From NCBI RefSeq assembly GCF_004745635.1, contig NZ_SRLB01000005.1, positions 310,001-374,000 on the forward strand: a stretch of DNA of 64,000 nt, read 5' to 3'. The stretch comes from Methylobacterium nonmethylotrophicum (GTDB lineage: Bacteria > Pseudomonadota > Alphaproteobacteria > Rhizobiales > Beijerinckiaceae). Below the pieces are notes generated by a model. It saw only the letters and a program-made list of their open reading frames with translations. It was not told where the DNA came from and made no database searches. Position numbers and translations under genes: made by a program. This document shows positions 52,589-63,347 of this stretch, piece by piece. How positions within the stretch are numbered: the first letter of the stretch is position 1; each line of letters starts with the position of its first letter.

Positions 52589-53719
52589 TCACCGCCGGGC
52601 CTGGCCCATGTCGGCCGGGGTGACCGGGACCGTCACCGCCCGCCCGTCGCGCTCGATCTGCAGCTGGGCGCTGCGGCCGAGGCCCGCGGCTTCGAGCGCC
52701 GCCGTGAGATCGGCCAGGCGGCGCACCGGCCGCCCGTTCACCCCCATGATGATGTCGCCGAGGTCGCCCGAGGCCGGATCGATGCCCTGCAGCCCGGCCG
52801 CGGCGGCGGGCGAGCCCGGCAACACCCGCACCACCACGATGCCGTCGATGCCGAGCCGCGCCGCCGCGTCCTCGCTCGCCGCCACGATGCCGATGCCCGG
52901 CGTCGGGGTGCGGCCGGTGCGGATCAGGTTCGGCACGACCCGGTTGACCACGTCGACGGGAATGGCGAAGCCGATGCCGGCGCTCGCCCCCGAGGGCGAG
53001 AAGATCGCGGTGTTGACCCCGATCAAGCGCCCGGCGGAATCGAGCAGCGGCCCGCCGGAATTGCCCGGGTTGATCGCCGCGTCGGTCTGGATCACGCCGG
53101 AGAGCTCCCGCCCCTCGGCGGTGGGCAGCCGGCGCTGGAGCGCGCTCACCACCCCGGTCGTCAGGGTGTGGTCGAGGCCGAACGGGTTGCCGATGGCGTA
53201 GGTGAACTGCCCGACCTTGAGGTCGGCGGAGGTGCCGATGGCGATCGGCGGCGGGCTGGCGCTGACGCGGCCGAGCTGCAGCACCGCGAGGTCGTAGTTC
53301 GGCGCGGTGCCGACCACGGTCGCCGGCACCGTCTCGCCGGTGGAGAGCCGGACCTGGATGTCGCCGCCGCCCTGGATGACGTGGTTGTTGGTGACGACGT
53401 GGCCGGCCGCGTCCCAGACGAAGCCCGAGCCGGTCTGCTCGCCCCCGCCCTGCCGCGGCTCGCCGGTCTGGGGGTCGAACGACACCGCCCCCTGCCGCGC
53501 CCGGGCGAAGACGTAGACCACGGACGGCGCGGCGCGCTCGAACAGGGCCACGGTCGAGGTCTCCGCCGGCGCGAGGTCGCCCCGCGCCGTCACCGTCCGG
53601 GGCGTGTCGGCGGAGAACAGCAGGCTCGTGACGTAGGGCTGCGCCACGAACAGCGCGAGCAGCACCAGGGCGGCGGCGAGGGCGACCCGCAGGAAGCGAT
53701 CGGGCACTGGTCTCGTCAC
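52589..53719 (-). CDS. DegS/HtrA-like S1C serine protease
   Basis: A 376-residue periplasmic quality-control protease anchored by an N-terminal membrane helix (residues 12-30). The trypsin-fold part has His113 (TNNHVI), Asp143 (YDLAVLQL) and Ser221 (GNSGGP). A single PDZ domain follows (about 275-370, with [19 protein letters not shown]). One PDZ plus an uncleaved anchor fits DegS rather than DegP. GTG start at 53719. It is divergent from the methylmalonyl-CoA mutase gene. Confidence 0.94.
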   Translation of the reverse strand: MTRPVPDRFLRVALAAALVLLALFVAQPYVTSLLFSADTPRTVTARGDLAPAETSTVALFERAAPSVVYVFARARQGAVSFDPQTGEPRQGGGEQTGSGFVWDAAGHVVTNNHVIQGGGDIQVRLSTGETVPATVVGTAPNYDLAVLQLGRVSASPPPIAIGTSADLKVGQFTYAIGNPFGLDHTLTTGVVSALQRRLPTAEGRELSGVIQTDAAINPGNSGGPLLDSAGRLIGVNTAIFSPSGASAGIGFAIPVDVVNRVVPNLIRTGRTPTPGIGIVAASEDAAARLGIDGIVVVRVLPGSPAAAAGLQGIDPASGDLGDIIMGVNGRPVRRLADLTAALEAAGLGRSAQLQIERDGRAVTVPVTPADMGQARR

Positions 53720-53898
53720 TCCGGGAAGGAACGGGCTGGCGACGAAGTGGGCCGGGCGGGCGCCGCGTCAATGGCGGTCCGGGGCGGAGAGGAAGCGCGC
53801 TGATCGGCGCGCGCCCGACCGTCGACCCATTGGCCGCAGCGGCACCCGCGCCTATAAGTCTGAGGCTTAGGAACGCCAGCAACGAGAGCCGCAGGCCG

Positions 53899-56061
53899 AT
53901 GACCCGCATCCCGGATTTCTCGGAGATCGCCTACCGGGCGACCAGCCCCGCCGCCGCGGCCGCCGGGGCCGCCGAGCCGTGGATGACGCCCGAGGGCATC
54001 CCGGTGAAGCCGGCCTACGGCCCGCAGGATCGGGACGGGCTGGACCTCGCCGGCTCCTATCCGGGCATCGCGCCGTTCCTGCGCGGCCCCTACCCCACCA
54101 TGTACGCGACCCAGCCCTGGACGATCCGGCAATATGCCGGCTTCTCCACGGCGGAGGATTCGAACGCCTTCTACCGCCGCAACCTCGCGGCCGGGCAGAA
54201 GGGGCTGTCGGTCGCCTTCGACCTCGCCACCCACCGCGGCTACGATTCCGACCATCCGCGGGTCTCGGGCGACGTAGGTATGGCGGGCGTCGCGATCGAC
54301 TCGATCTACGACATGCGGACGCTGTTCTCCGGCATTCCGCTCGACCAGATGACCGTGTCGATGACGATGAACGGCGCGGTGCTGCCGGTGCTGGCCCTCT
54401 ACATCGTCGCGGCCGAGGAGCAGGGCGTGCCGCCCGAAAAGCTCGCCGGCACGATCCAGAACGACATCCTCAAGGAGTTCATGGTCCGCAACACCTACAT
54501 CTACCCGCCAGCCGGGTCGATGCGGATCATCTCGGACATCTTTGCCTATACCTCGGCCCACATGCCGAAGTTCAACTCGATCTCGATCTCCGGCTACCAC
54601 ATGCAGGAGGCCGGGGCGACGCAGGACCTTGAGCTCGCCTACACGCTGGCCGACGGCGTCGAGTACATCCGCGCCGGCCTGGCGGCGGGGCTCGACATCG
54701 ACAAGTTCGCACCCCGCCTGTCGTTCTTCTGGGCGATCGGGATGAACTTCTTCATGGAGGTGGCCAAGATGCGGGCGGCGCGCCTGCTCTGGGCCTCCCT
54801 CGTCAAGGACTTTTCCCCGAAATCCGACAAGTCCCTGGCCCTGCGCACCCACTCGCAGACGTCGGGCTGGTCGCTCACCGCCCAGGACGTGTTCAACAAC
54901 GTCACCCGCACCTGCGTCGAGGCGATGGCGGCGACGCAGGGCGGCACCCAGTCGCTGCACACCAACGCCCTCGACGAGGCGCTGGCGCTGCCGACCGACT
55001 TCTCGGCCCGCATCGCCCGCAACACCCAGCTCTTCCTGCAGCAGGAGAGCGGCACCACCCGGATCATCGATCCGTGGGGCGGCTCCTACTACGTCGAGCG
55101 GCTGACGCAGGACCTCGCGGCCCGGGCCTCGGCCCATATCCGCGAGGTCGAGGCGCTCGGCGGCATGGCCAAGGCGATCGAGGCCGGCATCCCGAAGCTG
55201 CGCATCGAGGAGGCGGCGGCCCGCACCCAGGCGCGGATCGATTCCGGCCAGCAGGTCATCGTCGGCGTCAACCGCTACAAGCCCGACGGCGACCGGGCGA
55301 TCGATCTCCTGCGGGTCGACAACGGCAACGTCCGCACCCTGCAGATCGACAAGCTCAAGCGCCTGCGCGCCGAGCGCGACGGGCAGGCGGTGGAGGCCCG
55401 GCTCGCGGCCCTGACCGAGGCGGCCAAGGGAAGCGGCAACCTGCTGGCGCTCGCGGTGGACGCGGCGCGGGCCAAGGCCACGGTCGGCGAGATCTCGGAG
55501 GCGCTGGAGCGGGCCTGGGGCCGGCACCGGGCCGAGATCCGGGCGATCTCGGGCGTCTACAAGCGGGAGATGGGCGGCATGTCGGCGGCGGTCGAGCGGG
55601 TGCGGGGCTTGGTCGAGACCTTCGAGGAGGCGGATGGGCGCCGCCCCCGCATCCTGGTCGCCAAGATGGGCCAGGACGGTCACGACCGCGGCCAGAAGGT
55701 GATCGCGTCGGCCTTCGCCGATCTCGGCTTCGACGTCGATATCGGCCCGCTCTTCGCCACCCCCGAGGAGGCGGCGCGCCAGGCGGTGGAGAACGACGTC
55801 CACATCGTCGGCGTGTCCTCGCTCGCCGCCGGCCACCTCACCCTGGTGCCGGAATTGAAGCGCGCGCTCGACGCGGCCGGCCGGCCCGACGTGATGATCG
55901 TGGTGGGCGGCGTGATCCCGCCGGGCGACTTCGCGGCCCTGCGCCAGGCCGGTGCCTCGGCGATCTTCCCGCCCGGCACCGTCATCGCGGAGGCCGCGGC
56001 CTCGCTGATCGAGGAGCTGAACGCGCGGCTCGGCTACGCGCCCCGGGCCGCGGCCGAGTAG
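53899..56061 (+). CDS. scpA: Methylmalonyl-CoA mutase (large chain)
   Basis: A 720-residue adenosylcobalamin enzyme that interconverts methylmalonyl-CoA and succinyl-CoA, needed for propionyl-CoA use and, in Methylobacterium, the ethylmalonyl-CoA pathway. The catalytic barrel has [19 protein letters not shown] and [18 protein letters not shown]; the C-terminal B12 domain has the cobalamin-ligating [10 protein letters not shown], with GVSSLAAGH and VVGGVIPP further on. Length matches the B12-binding chain (mcmA/mutB in other naming). The small chain and meaB are not in the window. ATG 53899 has CAGG close upstream. Confidence 0.97.
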   Translation: MTRIPDFSEIAYRATSPAAAAAGAAEPWMTPEGIPVKPAYGPQDRDGLDLAGSYPGIAPFLRGPYPTMYATQPWTIRQYAGFSTAEDSNAFYRRNLAAGQKGLSVAFDLATHRGYDSDHPRVSGDVGMAGVAIDSIYDMRTLFSGIPLDQMTVSMTMNGAVLPVLALYIVAAEEQGVPPEKLAGTIQNDILKEFMVRNTYIYPPAGSMRIISDIFAYTSAHMPKFNSISISGYHMQEAGATQDLELAYTLADGVEYIRAGLAAGLDIDKFAPRLSFFWAIGMNFFMEVAKMRAARLLWASLVKDFSPKSDKSLALRTHSQTSGWSLTAQDVFNNVTRTCVEAMAATQGGTQSLHTNALDEALALPTDFSARIARNTQLFLQQESGTTRIIDPWGGSYYVERLTQDLAARASAHIREVEALGGMAKAIEAGIPKLRIEEAAARTQARIDSGQQVIVGVNRYKPDGDRAIDLLRVDNGNVRTLQIDKLKRLRAERDGQAVEARLAALTEAAKGSGNLLALAVDAARAKATVGEISEALERAWGRHRAEIRAISGVYKREMGGMSAAVERVRGLVETFEEADGRRPRILVAKMGQDGHDRGQKVIASAFADLGFDVDIGPLFATPEEAARQAVENDVHIVGVSSLAAGHLTLVPELKRALDAAGRPDVMIVVGGVIPPGDFAALRQAGASAIFPPGTVIAEAAASLIEELNARLGYAPRAAAE

Positions 56062-56143
56062 GAGCGGCGCGCGTCTCAAAACGGTCACGGTTTCGGCGCC
56101 AAGGGCGGACCTTGGCCACCCGCCTGAGTCAGGGCCCGATTCC

Positions 56144-58009
56144 TTGTCCGTGCTCGCCGACGCGACCTCCCTCCCCGGCTCCGCCCCGGCGGCTCCGCCG
56201 CGCCAGGCCCTCAACCTGCGCTGGCTCGCCGGCTGCCTGCTCACCGGCGTGACCGGCGCCGGGCTGATCGGCGTCGCGCTCATCCTCGCGGCCGCCGACG
56301 GCATCGTGCCGGCGCCCCCGGAGCGGGCCCTGCCGCCCCACGGCGAGGGGCAGGGCGCCGTCGCCCGCAAGGGCGACCGGCTGGTGCGCGACGAGATGAT
56401 CGTGGCGGCCAGGACCGCCTTCAAGGCGCCGATGACCGAGCGCGCCGGCGAGCGCGAGGCGATCCGCGTCCACGCCTACGTGCAGCTCGCCACCGACCTG
56501 CCGCTGCGCGCCCCCGACGCGCCGGTACCGCCCTTCGATCCCCTGCGCAGCGCCCGGATCGAGGCGCCGGCGGTGCAGGACGGCGATTCGGACCCGGCCG
56601 AGACCGCCGTGACCCTGACCCGCAGCCCGCTCGCCGAGGCGCCGCTCGAAGGAGGCGCGCCGGCCCTCTCGGACGACGAGGTCGACGCGCTCGTGGCCGA
56701 GACGCAGGCGCCCGGCGGGGCGCTGCCGCCGGCCTTCCCGGCCGAGCGCCTGCTGTCCCGCGCCCTGCGGCCGGCCGCGCTTCCGGACGACGATCCGGGG
56801 GCGGAAGCGCGCTTTCGCGCCATCGAGGTCCGGATCCTGCCCGAGAACCTGACCGAGATCGCCGAGACCAGCACCGGCGCCGCCCCTGCGCTGTTCGAGG
56901 AGCGCGACCTCGTCCTCGCCAAGGACCAGAGCCTGGAGGACCTGCTCAGGCGCAACGGCGCCGGGCCGGCGCGGCTCTCCGCCCTGCTGGCGAGCCTCAG
57001 CGCCCGGGCGAGGGGCGATCTGCCCGAGGGCCAGCACGTGCGCCTCCTCATCGCCCCCGAGGTTGTAGGCCGAGATGGGGAGGGCCGCGGCATCGCCCGG
57101 GTCACGCTCTACGGCGAGGACGGCATCCAGGAGATCGTGGCGGCCAACGACCGCGGCGGCTTCGTCTCGGTGGCGCCGCCCCGGCCCGGCCGCGCGCCGG
57201 AGGAGGACGAGGAATCCGGCGTCACCCTCTACGAGAGCCTGTACGGCACCGCGCTCAAGAACGGCGTGCCGCGCCCGATCATCGAGGAGATGGTCATGGC
57301 GCTCGCGACCTCGACCGACCTGCAGCAGCGCACGACGCCCGGCGACCGGGCCGAACTGTTCTTCACCGAGGACGAGGATGCCCGGCCGGAGCTGCTCTAT
57401 GTGGGCCTGCGCGTCCACGACGAGACCTTCGGCCTCTACCGCTACCGGGTGCCGGGCTCGGGCGAGGTCGATTACCTCGACCCGTCCGGCCGCTCGAGCC
57501 AGAAATTCCTGATGCGCCGGCCGGTGGCGGAGGGGCGGATCTCATCGCCCTTCGGCGCCCGCCTGCACCCGATCCTCGGCTATTACCGGCCCCATAACGG
57601 CGTCGACTGGGCGGCGACCCGCGGCACGCCGATCATGGCGACCGGCGACGGCACGATCGTGGCGGCGGGTGCCCGGTCGGGCTACGGCAACCGGGTCGAG
57701 ATCCAGCACGCCAACGGCTACACCACCGCCTACAACCACATGGCCCGGATCGCCCGCGGCGTCGCGCCGGGCACCCGGGTGCGCCTCGGCCAGGTGATCG
57801 GGGCGGTGGGCACCACCGGCCTCTCGACCGGCCCGCACGTGCATTACGAGGTCGCGATCAACGGCCGCTTCGTCGACCCGATGAAGATCCGCCTGCCGAG
57901 CGCCCGCGAGCTCACCGGCCCGAACCTCGCCGCCTTCCGCCAGGCCGAGGAGCAGATCGACGCGCTGCGCCAGCGCCACGGCGGCAAGAACGTGGCAGAG
58001 CGGACGTAG
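56144..58009 (+). CDS. Membrane-anchored M23 peptidase (LytM family)
   Basis: A 621-residue protein with one membrane segment (about 26-50) and a large periplasmic part. Residues 240-330 contain a LysM/opacity-like region (LAKDQSLEDLLRRNG). Residues 470-590 hold the zinc peptidase domain: RPHNGVDWAA (His, Asp) and GPHVHYEV (HxH), all needed residues present, so it likely cuts peptidoglycan cross-links or activates amidases. The start is TTG 56144 with a poor ribosome site; a GTG two codons later is possible. It converges on the LysR gene across palindrome copy B. Confidence 0.92.
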   Translation: MSVLADATSLPGSAPAAPPRQALNLRWLAGCLLTGVTGAGLIGVALILAAADGIVPAPPERALPPHGEGQGAVARKGDRLVRDEMIVAARTAFKAPMTERAGEREAIRVHAYVQLATDLPLRAPDAPVPPFDPLRSARIEAPAVQDGDSDPAETAVTLTRSPLAEAPLEGGAPALSDDEVDALVAETQAPGGALPPAFPAERLLSRALRPAALPDDDPGAEARFRAIEVRILPENLTEIAETSTGAAPALFEERDLVLAKDQSLEDLLRRNGAGPARLSALLASLSARARGDLPEGQHVRLLIAPEVVGRDGEGRGIARVTLYGEDGIQEIVAANDRGGFVSVAPPRPGRAPEEDEESGVTLYESLYGTALKNGVPRPIIEEMVMALATSTDLQQRTTPGDRAELFFTEDEDARPELLYVGLRVHDETFGLYRYRVPGSGEVDYLDPSGRSSQKFLMRRPVAEGRISSPFGARLHPILGYYRPHNGVDWAATRGTPIMATGDGTIVAAGARSGYGNRVEIQHANGYTTAYNHMARIARGVAPGTRVRLGQVIGAVGTTGLSTGPHVHYEVAINGRFVDPMKIRLPSARELTGPNLAAFRQAEEQIDALRQRHGGKNVAERT

Positions 58010-58055
58010 CCTGCGCAGCGGGGCTCAGAGCCTGTTCGACGTGCTTGGCAAATTT

Positions 58056-58200
58056 ATCCCAACCTCATCCTCATCCTGAGGTGTCAGTCGATCGAAGATC
58101 GACTGACCTCGAAGGAGGGCTCCAGCAATCACTGTGATATCTGGAGCCCTCCTTCGAGGCTCCTTTCAGTCGCACCTCAGGATGAGGTCGTGATTGGGAT
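58056..58200. repeat. Palindromic repeat, copy B (145 bp)
   Basis: Shares both core arms with copy A: CCTCATCCTGAGGTG outside and CTCGAAGGAGGGCTCCAG inside, each mirrored on the other side. In the left arm it has an extra exact hairpin of two 11-base arms (GTCAGTCGATC, 58083-58107). It lies between convergent genes and may act there as a transcript end. Confidence 0.93.
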
Positions 58201-58244
58201 GGATCAGGTCCATGCGATATCGTTCTCGGCAGTCAAACAGGCTC

Positions 58245-59153
58245 TCACACCCCGAACCGCAGACCCTCCCGCTCGTAATCCTCCTTCACGCATTGCAGGA
58301 TCAGCCCGATCTCGGGCGAGGGATCGTTCTTGCGGTAGCTCATGATGACCGGGATCAGCGCCCGCTCCTCGTCCAGCGGCCGGTAGGCGACGCCGTCGCG
58401 GCGCAGGCGCTCGATCGAGGCCGGCACCACGCATACCCCCGCTTCCGCCGCGACGAGGCCGAGCGCGGTCTGGAGCTCGCGCACCTCGTGGATCATCGCC
58501 GGGCGCACGGCGTGCTCGCGAAACAGCGCCAGGATGCGGTCGGCATTGTTGGGCCGCGCGCTCTTCGGGTAGAGGATCAGCGCCGAATCGGCGAGGTCGC
58601 GCAAGCGCAAGGGGCCGGGCGGGCGGGCGGCATCCCAGGCCATCGGCACGGCGACGATCAACTTCTCGTTGCGCAGGAGCACCCGGGTGATCGCCGGATC
58701 CTCGATCTCGACCCGGCCGAAGCCGACATCGATCCGGCCCTCCTTCAGCGCCGCGATCTGCTCCAGCGTCAGGAGTTCGAGCAGGGTCATGTCGACGTCC
58801 GGGCGCTTCAACCGGTAGCCGCGCAGGATCTCCGGCAGGCGGCCGTAGAGCGTCGAGGCGACGAAGCCGATGCGGAAGCTGTTGCGCTCGGCGACGCGCA
58901 GGCGCCGGCCGGTCTCGCGCAGGTCGTCGACCCGCTCCAGGATCTGCAACGCCTGCTCGTAGATCACCCGGCCCGGCTCGGTCAGCCGCACCGGGCGCGA
59001 GCCGCGCTCGATCAGGGCGAGGCCGAACTCCTCCTCGAATTGCTGCACCTGCTTGCTCAGCGCCGGCTGGGCGACGTGCATCGCCTCGGCCGCCCGGGTG
59101 AAGCTCTGCTCGCGGGCGACGGCCACGAAGTAGCGCAGGTGGCGCAGCTCCAA
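58245..59153 (-). CDS. LysR-family regulator of the ben/cat cluster (CatR/BenM-like)
   Basis: A 302-residue regulator. Residues 1-60 form the winged helix-turn-helix ([31 protein letters not shown]); residues 90-295 form the inducer-binding domain. The gene is divergent from benA with 240 nt between the starts, so it most likely activates benABCD-catA in response to benzoate or cis,cis-muconate as CatM/BenM do. The start is TTG 59153 with GGAGG 5 nt upstream. The inducer is inferred from context only. Confidence 0.92.
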   Translation of the reverse strand: MELRHLRYFVAVAREQSFTRAAEAMHVAQPALSKQVQQFEEEFGLALIERGSRPVRLTEPGRVIYEQALQILERVDDLRETGRRLRVAERNSFRIGFVASTLYGRLPEILRGYRLKRPDVDMTLLELLTLEQIAALKEGRIDVGFGRVEIEDPAITRVLLRNEKLIVAVPMAWDAARPPGPLRLRDLADSALILYPKSARPNNADRILALFREHAVRPAMIHEVRELQTALGLVAAEAGVCVVPASIERLRRDGVAYRPLDEERALIPVIMSYRKNDPSPEIGLILQCVKEDYEREGLRFGV

Positions 59154-59154
59154 T

Positions 59155-59171
59155 CATTCCTCCCAGGAATG
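59155..59171. promoter_or_regulatory. Inverted repeat CATTCC-N5-GGAATG in the regulator/benA interval
   Basis: Perfect 6-bp arms start 1 nt upstream of the LysR start and overlap its ribosome site. The inner ATTCC-N5-GGAAT matches the T-N11-A shape of LysR sites, so it may be an autoregulatory operator. It is far from benA (about 225 nt), so a second site for activation would be expected. Confidence 0.45.
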
Positions 59172-59393
59172 GTTTTGTTCCCAATCGGTCTTGGACGCCG
59201 GTATGCCCGCTCCTTAGAACTGGAGAAAGAGGAAACGCTCAGGGAGCGAGCGGGGACCGGGACGAGACAGTCCAGAACGCACGCCCTGCCACCCTGTGCA
59301 AGACGAGACACGGATCCGAACCGGCCCCGCACCCCGTGGACCGGCAGCGATCCCCCTCGTCCCGAACACAGCCCAGGCGGCAGGGAGGATGGC

Positions 59394-60722
59394 ATGCTGG
59401 ACGATCTGCATCAGGTGGTCGAGACCGCGGTCGAGGAGAACCCGGAGACCGGGATCTATCGCTGCCGGCGGGACATTTTTACCGATCCCGACATCTTCGA
59501 GCTGGAGATGCAGCACATCTTCGAGGGCAACTGGATCTACATGGCCCACGAGAGCCAGATCCCGAACCCCAACGACTACTTCACCACCTTCATGGGCCGC
59601 CAGCCGGTGGTCATCACCCGCAGCCGCAAGGGCGAGTTGCAGGCCTTCGTCAATGCCTGCAGCCACCGCGGCGCGATGGTGTGCCGGCACAAGCGCGGCA
59701 ACAAGGCGACCTTCACCTGCCCGTTCCACGGCTGGACCTTCAGCAACGGCGGCAAGCTCCTCAAGGTCAAGGATCCGGACGGCGCCGGCTATCCCGAGAG
59801 CTTCAACCGCGACGGCTCGCACGACCTGACCAAGGTGGCCCGGTTCGAGAACTACCGCGGCTTCCTGTTCGGCTCCCTCAACCCCGACGTGAAACCGCTG
59901 ACCGAGCATCTCGGCGAGGCGACGAAGATCATCGACATGATCGTCGACCAGTCGCCGGACGGGCTCGAGGTGCTGCGCGGCAACTCGACCTACGTGTACG
60001 ACGGCAACTGGAAGCTCCAGACCGAGAACGGCGCCGACGGCTACCACGTCAGCGCGACGCACTGGAACTACGCCGCCACGACGAGCCGGCGCAAGGAAGC
60101 GCACGTCGTCGACAAGACCCGCGCCATGGATGCGGGCGGCTGGGCCAAGCAGGGCGGCGGCTTCTACTCGTTCGAGCACGGCCACCTGCTGCTCTGGACG
60201 ACCTGGGCGAACCCGGAGGACCGGCCGAACTGGGACCGGCGCGGCGAGCTGGCGGAGCAATACGGGCAGGCGATGGCGGACTGGATGATCAGCCGCTCGC
60301 GCAACCTCTGCCTCTACCCGAACGTCTACCTGATGGACCAGTTCTCGTCGCAGATCCGCACCTACCGGCCGATCGCGGTCGATAAGACCGAGGTGACGAT
60401 CTATTGCATCGCGCCCCGCGGCGAGGCGCCGGAGGCGCGGGCCCGGCGCATCCGCCAGTACGAGGACTTCTTCAACGCCAGCGGCATGGCGACCCCGGAC
60501 GACCTCGAGGAGTTCCGCGCCTGCCAGATCGGCTATCGCGGCCGCGCCGCCCAATGGAACGACCTCTGCCGCGGTGCCGCCCACTGGATCGAGGGGGCGG
60601 ACGAGGGCGCGCGTGCGATCGGGCTGAAGCCGCTCCTGAGCGGCGCCAAGACCGAGGACGAGGGCCTGTTCGCGATCCAGCACCGCTACTGGATGGACAC
60701 GATGCGCCGGCACCTGCCGTAG
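59394..60722 (+). CDS. benA: Benzoate 1,2-dioxygenase, large (alpha) subunit
   Basis: A 442-residue ring-hydroxylating oxygenase that adds O2 to benzoate, giving the cis-diol. The Rieske cluster ligands are Cys89, His91, Cys109 and His112; the mononuclear iron is held by His218 and His223 with bridging Asp215 ([14 protein letters not shown]). The long similarity to Pseudomonas BenA that I remember ([37 protein letters not shown]) supports benzoate over anthranilate or toluate, though toluate XylX is close. ATG 59394 follows GGGAGGA. Confidence 0.95.
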   Translation: MLDDLHQVVETAVEENPETGIYRCRRDIFTDPDIFELEMQHIFEGNWIYMAHESQIPNPNDYFTTFMGRQPVVITRSRKGELQAFVNACSHRGAMVCRHKRGNKATFTCPFHGWTFSNGGKLLKVKDPDGAGYPESFNRDGSHDLTKVARFENYRGFLFGSLNPDVKPLTEHLGEATKIIDMIVDQSPDGLEVLRGNSTYVYDGNWKLQTENGADGYHVSATHWNYAATTSRRKEAHVVDKTRAMDAGGWAKQGGGFYSFEHGHLLLWTTWANPEDRPNWDRRGELAEQYGQAMADWMISRSRNLCLYPNVYLMDQFSSQIRTYRPIAVDKTEVTIYCIAPRGEAPEARARRIRQYEDFFNASGMATPDDLEEFRACQIGYRGRAAQWNDLCRGAAHWIEGADEGARAIGLKPLLSGAKTEDEGLFAIQHRYWMDTMRRHLP

Positions 60723-60734
60723 CGCATCGCCCCT

Positions 60735-60907
60735 GAACCCTCCCCCCTCCGCGGGGGAGGGTGCCCCGCGGATGCGGGGCGGGAGAGGGGAGCGCGACGG
60801 TGCTTCAGGTGGCGCCCTTCATCGAGCGCGCGACCTTTCCGGAAGCGGCGTCCCCTCTCCCGGCTCGCTCCGCTCGCCACCCTCCCCCGCAGAGGGGGGA
60901 GGGTTCG
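60735..60907. repeat. Compound inverted repeat between benA and benB
   Basis: GAACCCTCCCCCCTCCGC-type arms at 60735-60763 and 60878-60906 are near-exact reverse complements, as are GGGAGAGGGGA (about 60781) and TCCCCTCTCCC (about 60851). The gap between benA and benB is 270 nt; the element could fold in the mRNA. No gene in the interval. Confidence 0.85.
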
Positions 60908-60992
60908 GGAGCCAGACTCAAGAACGCTCAACACCGACGGCGCCGGCCCCCAGGTCGCCGAACGCGCCCGCACGCCCTCAAGGAGCCCTCCG

Positions 60993-61484
60993 ATGCCCCT
61001 CACCCTGGAGCAGGTGCAGCAATTCCTCTACCGCGAGGCCCGCTACCTCGACGACCGCGACTTCGACGCCTGGCTGGCGCTCTACGCCCCCGACGTCGAG
61101 TTCTGGATGCCGTCCTGGGACGACGACGACCAGCTCGTCACGGACCCGCAGACCGACGTCTCGCTGATCTACTACGACAGCCGCAGCGGCCTGGAGGACC
61201 GGGTCTTCCGCATCCGCACCGAGCGCTCCAGCGCCACCAGCCTGCCGGAGCCGCGCACCTCGCACAACATCGCGAACGTCGAGATCCTCGCGCAGGACGA
61301 GGCGACCTGCAAGCTTCGCTTCAACTGGCTCACCTTCAACTACCGCTACAAGACCGTCGATACGCATTTCGGGACGTCGTTCTACACCCTCGACACCAGT
61401 GGCGGGACCCCGCTGATCAAGAACAAGAAGGTCATCCTCAAGAACGACTACATCCATCACGTCATCGACGTCTATCACATCTAG
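60993..61484 (+). CDS. benB: Benzoate 1,2-dioxygenase, small (beta) subunit
   Basis: A 163-residue structural subunit of the oxygenase. The family start LTLEQVQQFLYREARYLDDRDFDAWLALY is seen in shortened form (EQVQQFLYREARYLDDRDF), with the FWMPSWDDD and LYYDSR-like middle and the C-terminal FYTLDT. It is separated from benA by the compound inverted repeat and is followed by benC after 10 nt. Confidence 0.96.
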   Translation: MPLTLEQVQQFLYREARYLDDRDFDAWLALYAPDVEFWMPSWDDDDQLVTDPQTDVSLIYYDSRSGLEDRVFRIRTERSSATSLPEPRTSHNIANVEILAQDEATCKLRFNWLTFNYRYKTVDTHFGTSFYTLDTSGGTPLIKNKKVILKNDYIHHVIDVYHI

Positions 61485-61494
61485 GGAGGGCGCC

Positions 61495-62508
61495 GTGTCG
61501 ACTGTCGCGCTCAATTTCGAGGACGGGGTCACCCGGTTCATCGCCTGCCGGCCCGGCGAGACGGTGGCGGACGCCTCCTACCGCCTCGGCATCAACATCC
61601 CGCTCGACTGCCGGGACGGCGCCTGCGGCACCTGCCGGGTCCATTGCGAATCCGGCCGGTTCGATCCGGGCAGCTACATCGAGGATGCCCTCTCCGACGA
61701 GGAGGCGGCGCAAGGCTACGGCCTCGCCTGCCAGATGCGGCCGAAGACCGACCTGGTGCTCGCGGTGGCGGCCTCCTCGGAGGTCTGCAAGACCAAGGCC
61801 GCCGCCCTCAAGGGCACGGTCGCGGCGGTGCGCCGGCTCTCGGACACCACCTTCGGGCTCAGCCTGGAGACCGAGGAGCCGGTCGGCTTCCTGCCGGGGC
61901 AGTACGTCAACATCGCGGTGCCGGGCAGCGCACAGACCCGCTCCTACTCGTTCAGCTCGGTCCCGGGCAGCCGCCAAGCCGAGTTCCTGATCCGCAACAT
62001 CCCGGGCGGGCTGATGAGCACCTACCTCGCACAAGCCGCGCGGGAGGGCGCGAGCCTCGACCTGACAGGTCCCTCGGGCAGCTTCTACCTGCGCGAGATC
62101 CGCCGCCCGGTCCTGATGCTCGCCGGCGGCACCGGCCTGGCGCCGTTCCTGTCGATGCTGGGCCGGATCGGCGAGACCGGCGCCGACCAGCCGATCCACC
62201 TCGTCTACGGCGTCACGCACGACGCCGACCTCGTCGAGACCGACGCCCTCGAAGACGCCGCCGCGAAGATCCCGGGATTCAGCTTCGAGACCTGCGTCGC
62301 CTCTCCCGAGAGCCGTCACGCGAGGAAGGGCTACGTCACCGAGCATCTGGCCGATGCGCACCTGCATGGCGGCGACATCGACACGTATCTGTGCGGCCCG
62401 CCCGCGATGGTCGACGCGGTCCGCAGGACCTTCGCCGAGCGGGGGCTGACGCCTGCGAGCTTCCACTACGAGAAATTCTCGGCAAGCGGCGTCGGGGGTG
62501 GGGCATGA
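61495..62508 (+). CDS. benC: Benzoate 1,2-dioxygenase reductase
   Basis: A 337-residue electron carrier from NADH to the oxygenase. The N-terminal 2Fe-2S ferredoxin has Cys39, Cys44 and Cys47 plus a later Cys in GYGLACQMRP. The FAD-binding RTYSF-like motif reads RSYSFSSVPG and the NAD-binding motif is LAGGTGLAPFLSML. The start is GTG 61495. The stop overlaps the benD start as ATGA. Confidence 0.96.
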   Translation: MSTVALNFEDGVTRFIACRPGETVADASYRLGINIPLDCRDGACGTCRVHCESGRFDPGSYIEDALSDEEAAQGYGLACQMRPKTDLVLAVAASSEVCKTKAAALKGTVAAVRRLSDTTFGLSLETEEPVGFLPGQYVNIAVPGSAQTRSYSFSSVPGSRQAEFLIRNIPGGLMSTYLAQAAREGASLDLTGPSGSFYLREIRRPVLMLAGGTGLAPFLSMLGRIGETGADQPIHLVYGVTHDADLVETDALEDAAAKIPGFSFETCVASPESRHARKGYVTEHLADAHLHGGDIDTYLCGPPAMVDAVRRTFAERGLTPASFHYEKFSASGVGGGA

Positions 62509-63314
62509 ACGACCCCGGCCTGAGCGGTATCGTCTCGCCCGGCCGCTTCGACGGCAAGATCGCGGTGGTGACCGGCGCCGCGCAGGGGATCGGCCGCGAG
62601 GTCGCCCTGCGGCTCGCCCGCGAGGGCGCCGCCCTCCTCCTCACCGATCGCTCGGAGATCGTCGAGGAGACGGCAGCCGAGGCCCGCGACCTCGGCGCGA
62701 GGGCGGCGGTGCAGCGCGCCGATGCCGAGACGTTCGAGGGCTGCGAGAGCGTGATGGCGGCGGCGGTCGCCCGGTTCGGCCGGCTCGACGTGCTGGTCAA
62801 CAATGTCGGCGGCTCGATCTGGTTCAAGCCGTTCGCGCATTACGCCCCGCACGAGGTCGAGGCCGAGATCCGGCGCTCGCTCTTCCCGACCCTGTGGTGC
62901 TGCCGGGCGGCGCTGCCGCACATGCTGGCGAACGGCGCCGGCAGCATCGTCAACGTCTCGTCGGTGGCGACCCGCGGCGTCAACCGGGTGCCTTACGCGG
63001 CCGCCAAGGGCGGGGTGAACGCGCTCACCGCCTGCCTCGCGTGGGAATATGCCGGGCACGGCATCCGGGTGAACGCGGTCGCCCCCGGCGGCACCGAGGC
63101 GCCGCCCCGGCGCGTGCCCCGCAACCCTGCCCCGCCGAGCGACCAGGAGCGCGCCTGGATCGCCGAGGTGGTGGCCCAGACCAAGGCCTCGAGCCTGATG
63201 CACCGCTACGGCACCGCCGCCGAGCAGGCCGCCGCGATCCTGTTCCTCGCCTCCGACGAGGCCTCCTACGTCACCGGCGTGACCTTGCCGGTGGCCGGCG
63301 GCGACCTCGGCTGA
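62505..63314 (+). CDS. benD: 1,6-dihydroxycyclohexa-2,4-diene-1-carboxylate dehydrogenase
   Basis: A 269-residue short-chain dehydrogenase that oxidises and decarboxylates the benzoate cis-diol to catechol. NAD-binding TGAAQGIGREVA, the NNVGG strand, catalytic Ser in NVSSVATRG and Tyr/Lys in YAAAKGG are all present. The chain length and place directly after benC identify the step. ATG 62505. Confidence 0.96.
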   Translation: MNDPGLSGIVSPGRFDGKIAVVTGAAQGIGREVALRLAREGAALLLTDRSEIVEETAAEARDLGARAAVQRADAETFEGCESVMAAAVARFGRLDVLVNNVGGSIWFKPFAHYAPHEVEAEIRRSLFPTLWCCRAALPHMLANGAGSIVNVSSVATRGVNRVPYAAAKGGVNALTACLAWEYAGHGIRVNAVAPGGTEAPPRRVPRNPAPPSDQERAWIAEVVAQTKASSLMHRYGTAAEQAAAILFLASDEASYVTGVTLPVAGGDLG

Positions 63315-63347
63315 CCGCAACTCCCAAGCAGAAGAGAGGAAACACCC

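Noticed and set aside
53719-56424. 902-codon minus-strand frame opposite methylmalonyl-CoA mutase
   Set aside because: Antisense shadow of the mutase gene; His/Arg/Gly-rich with no domain.
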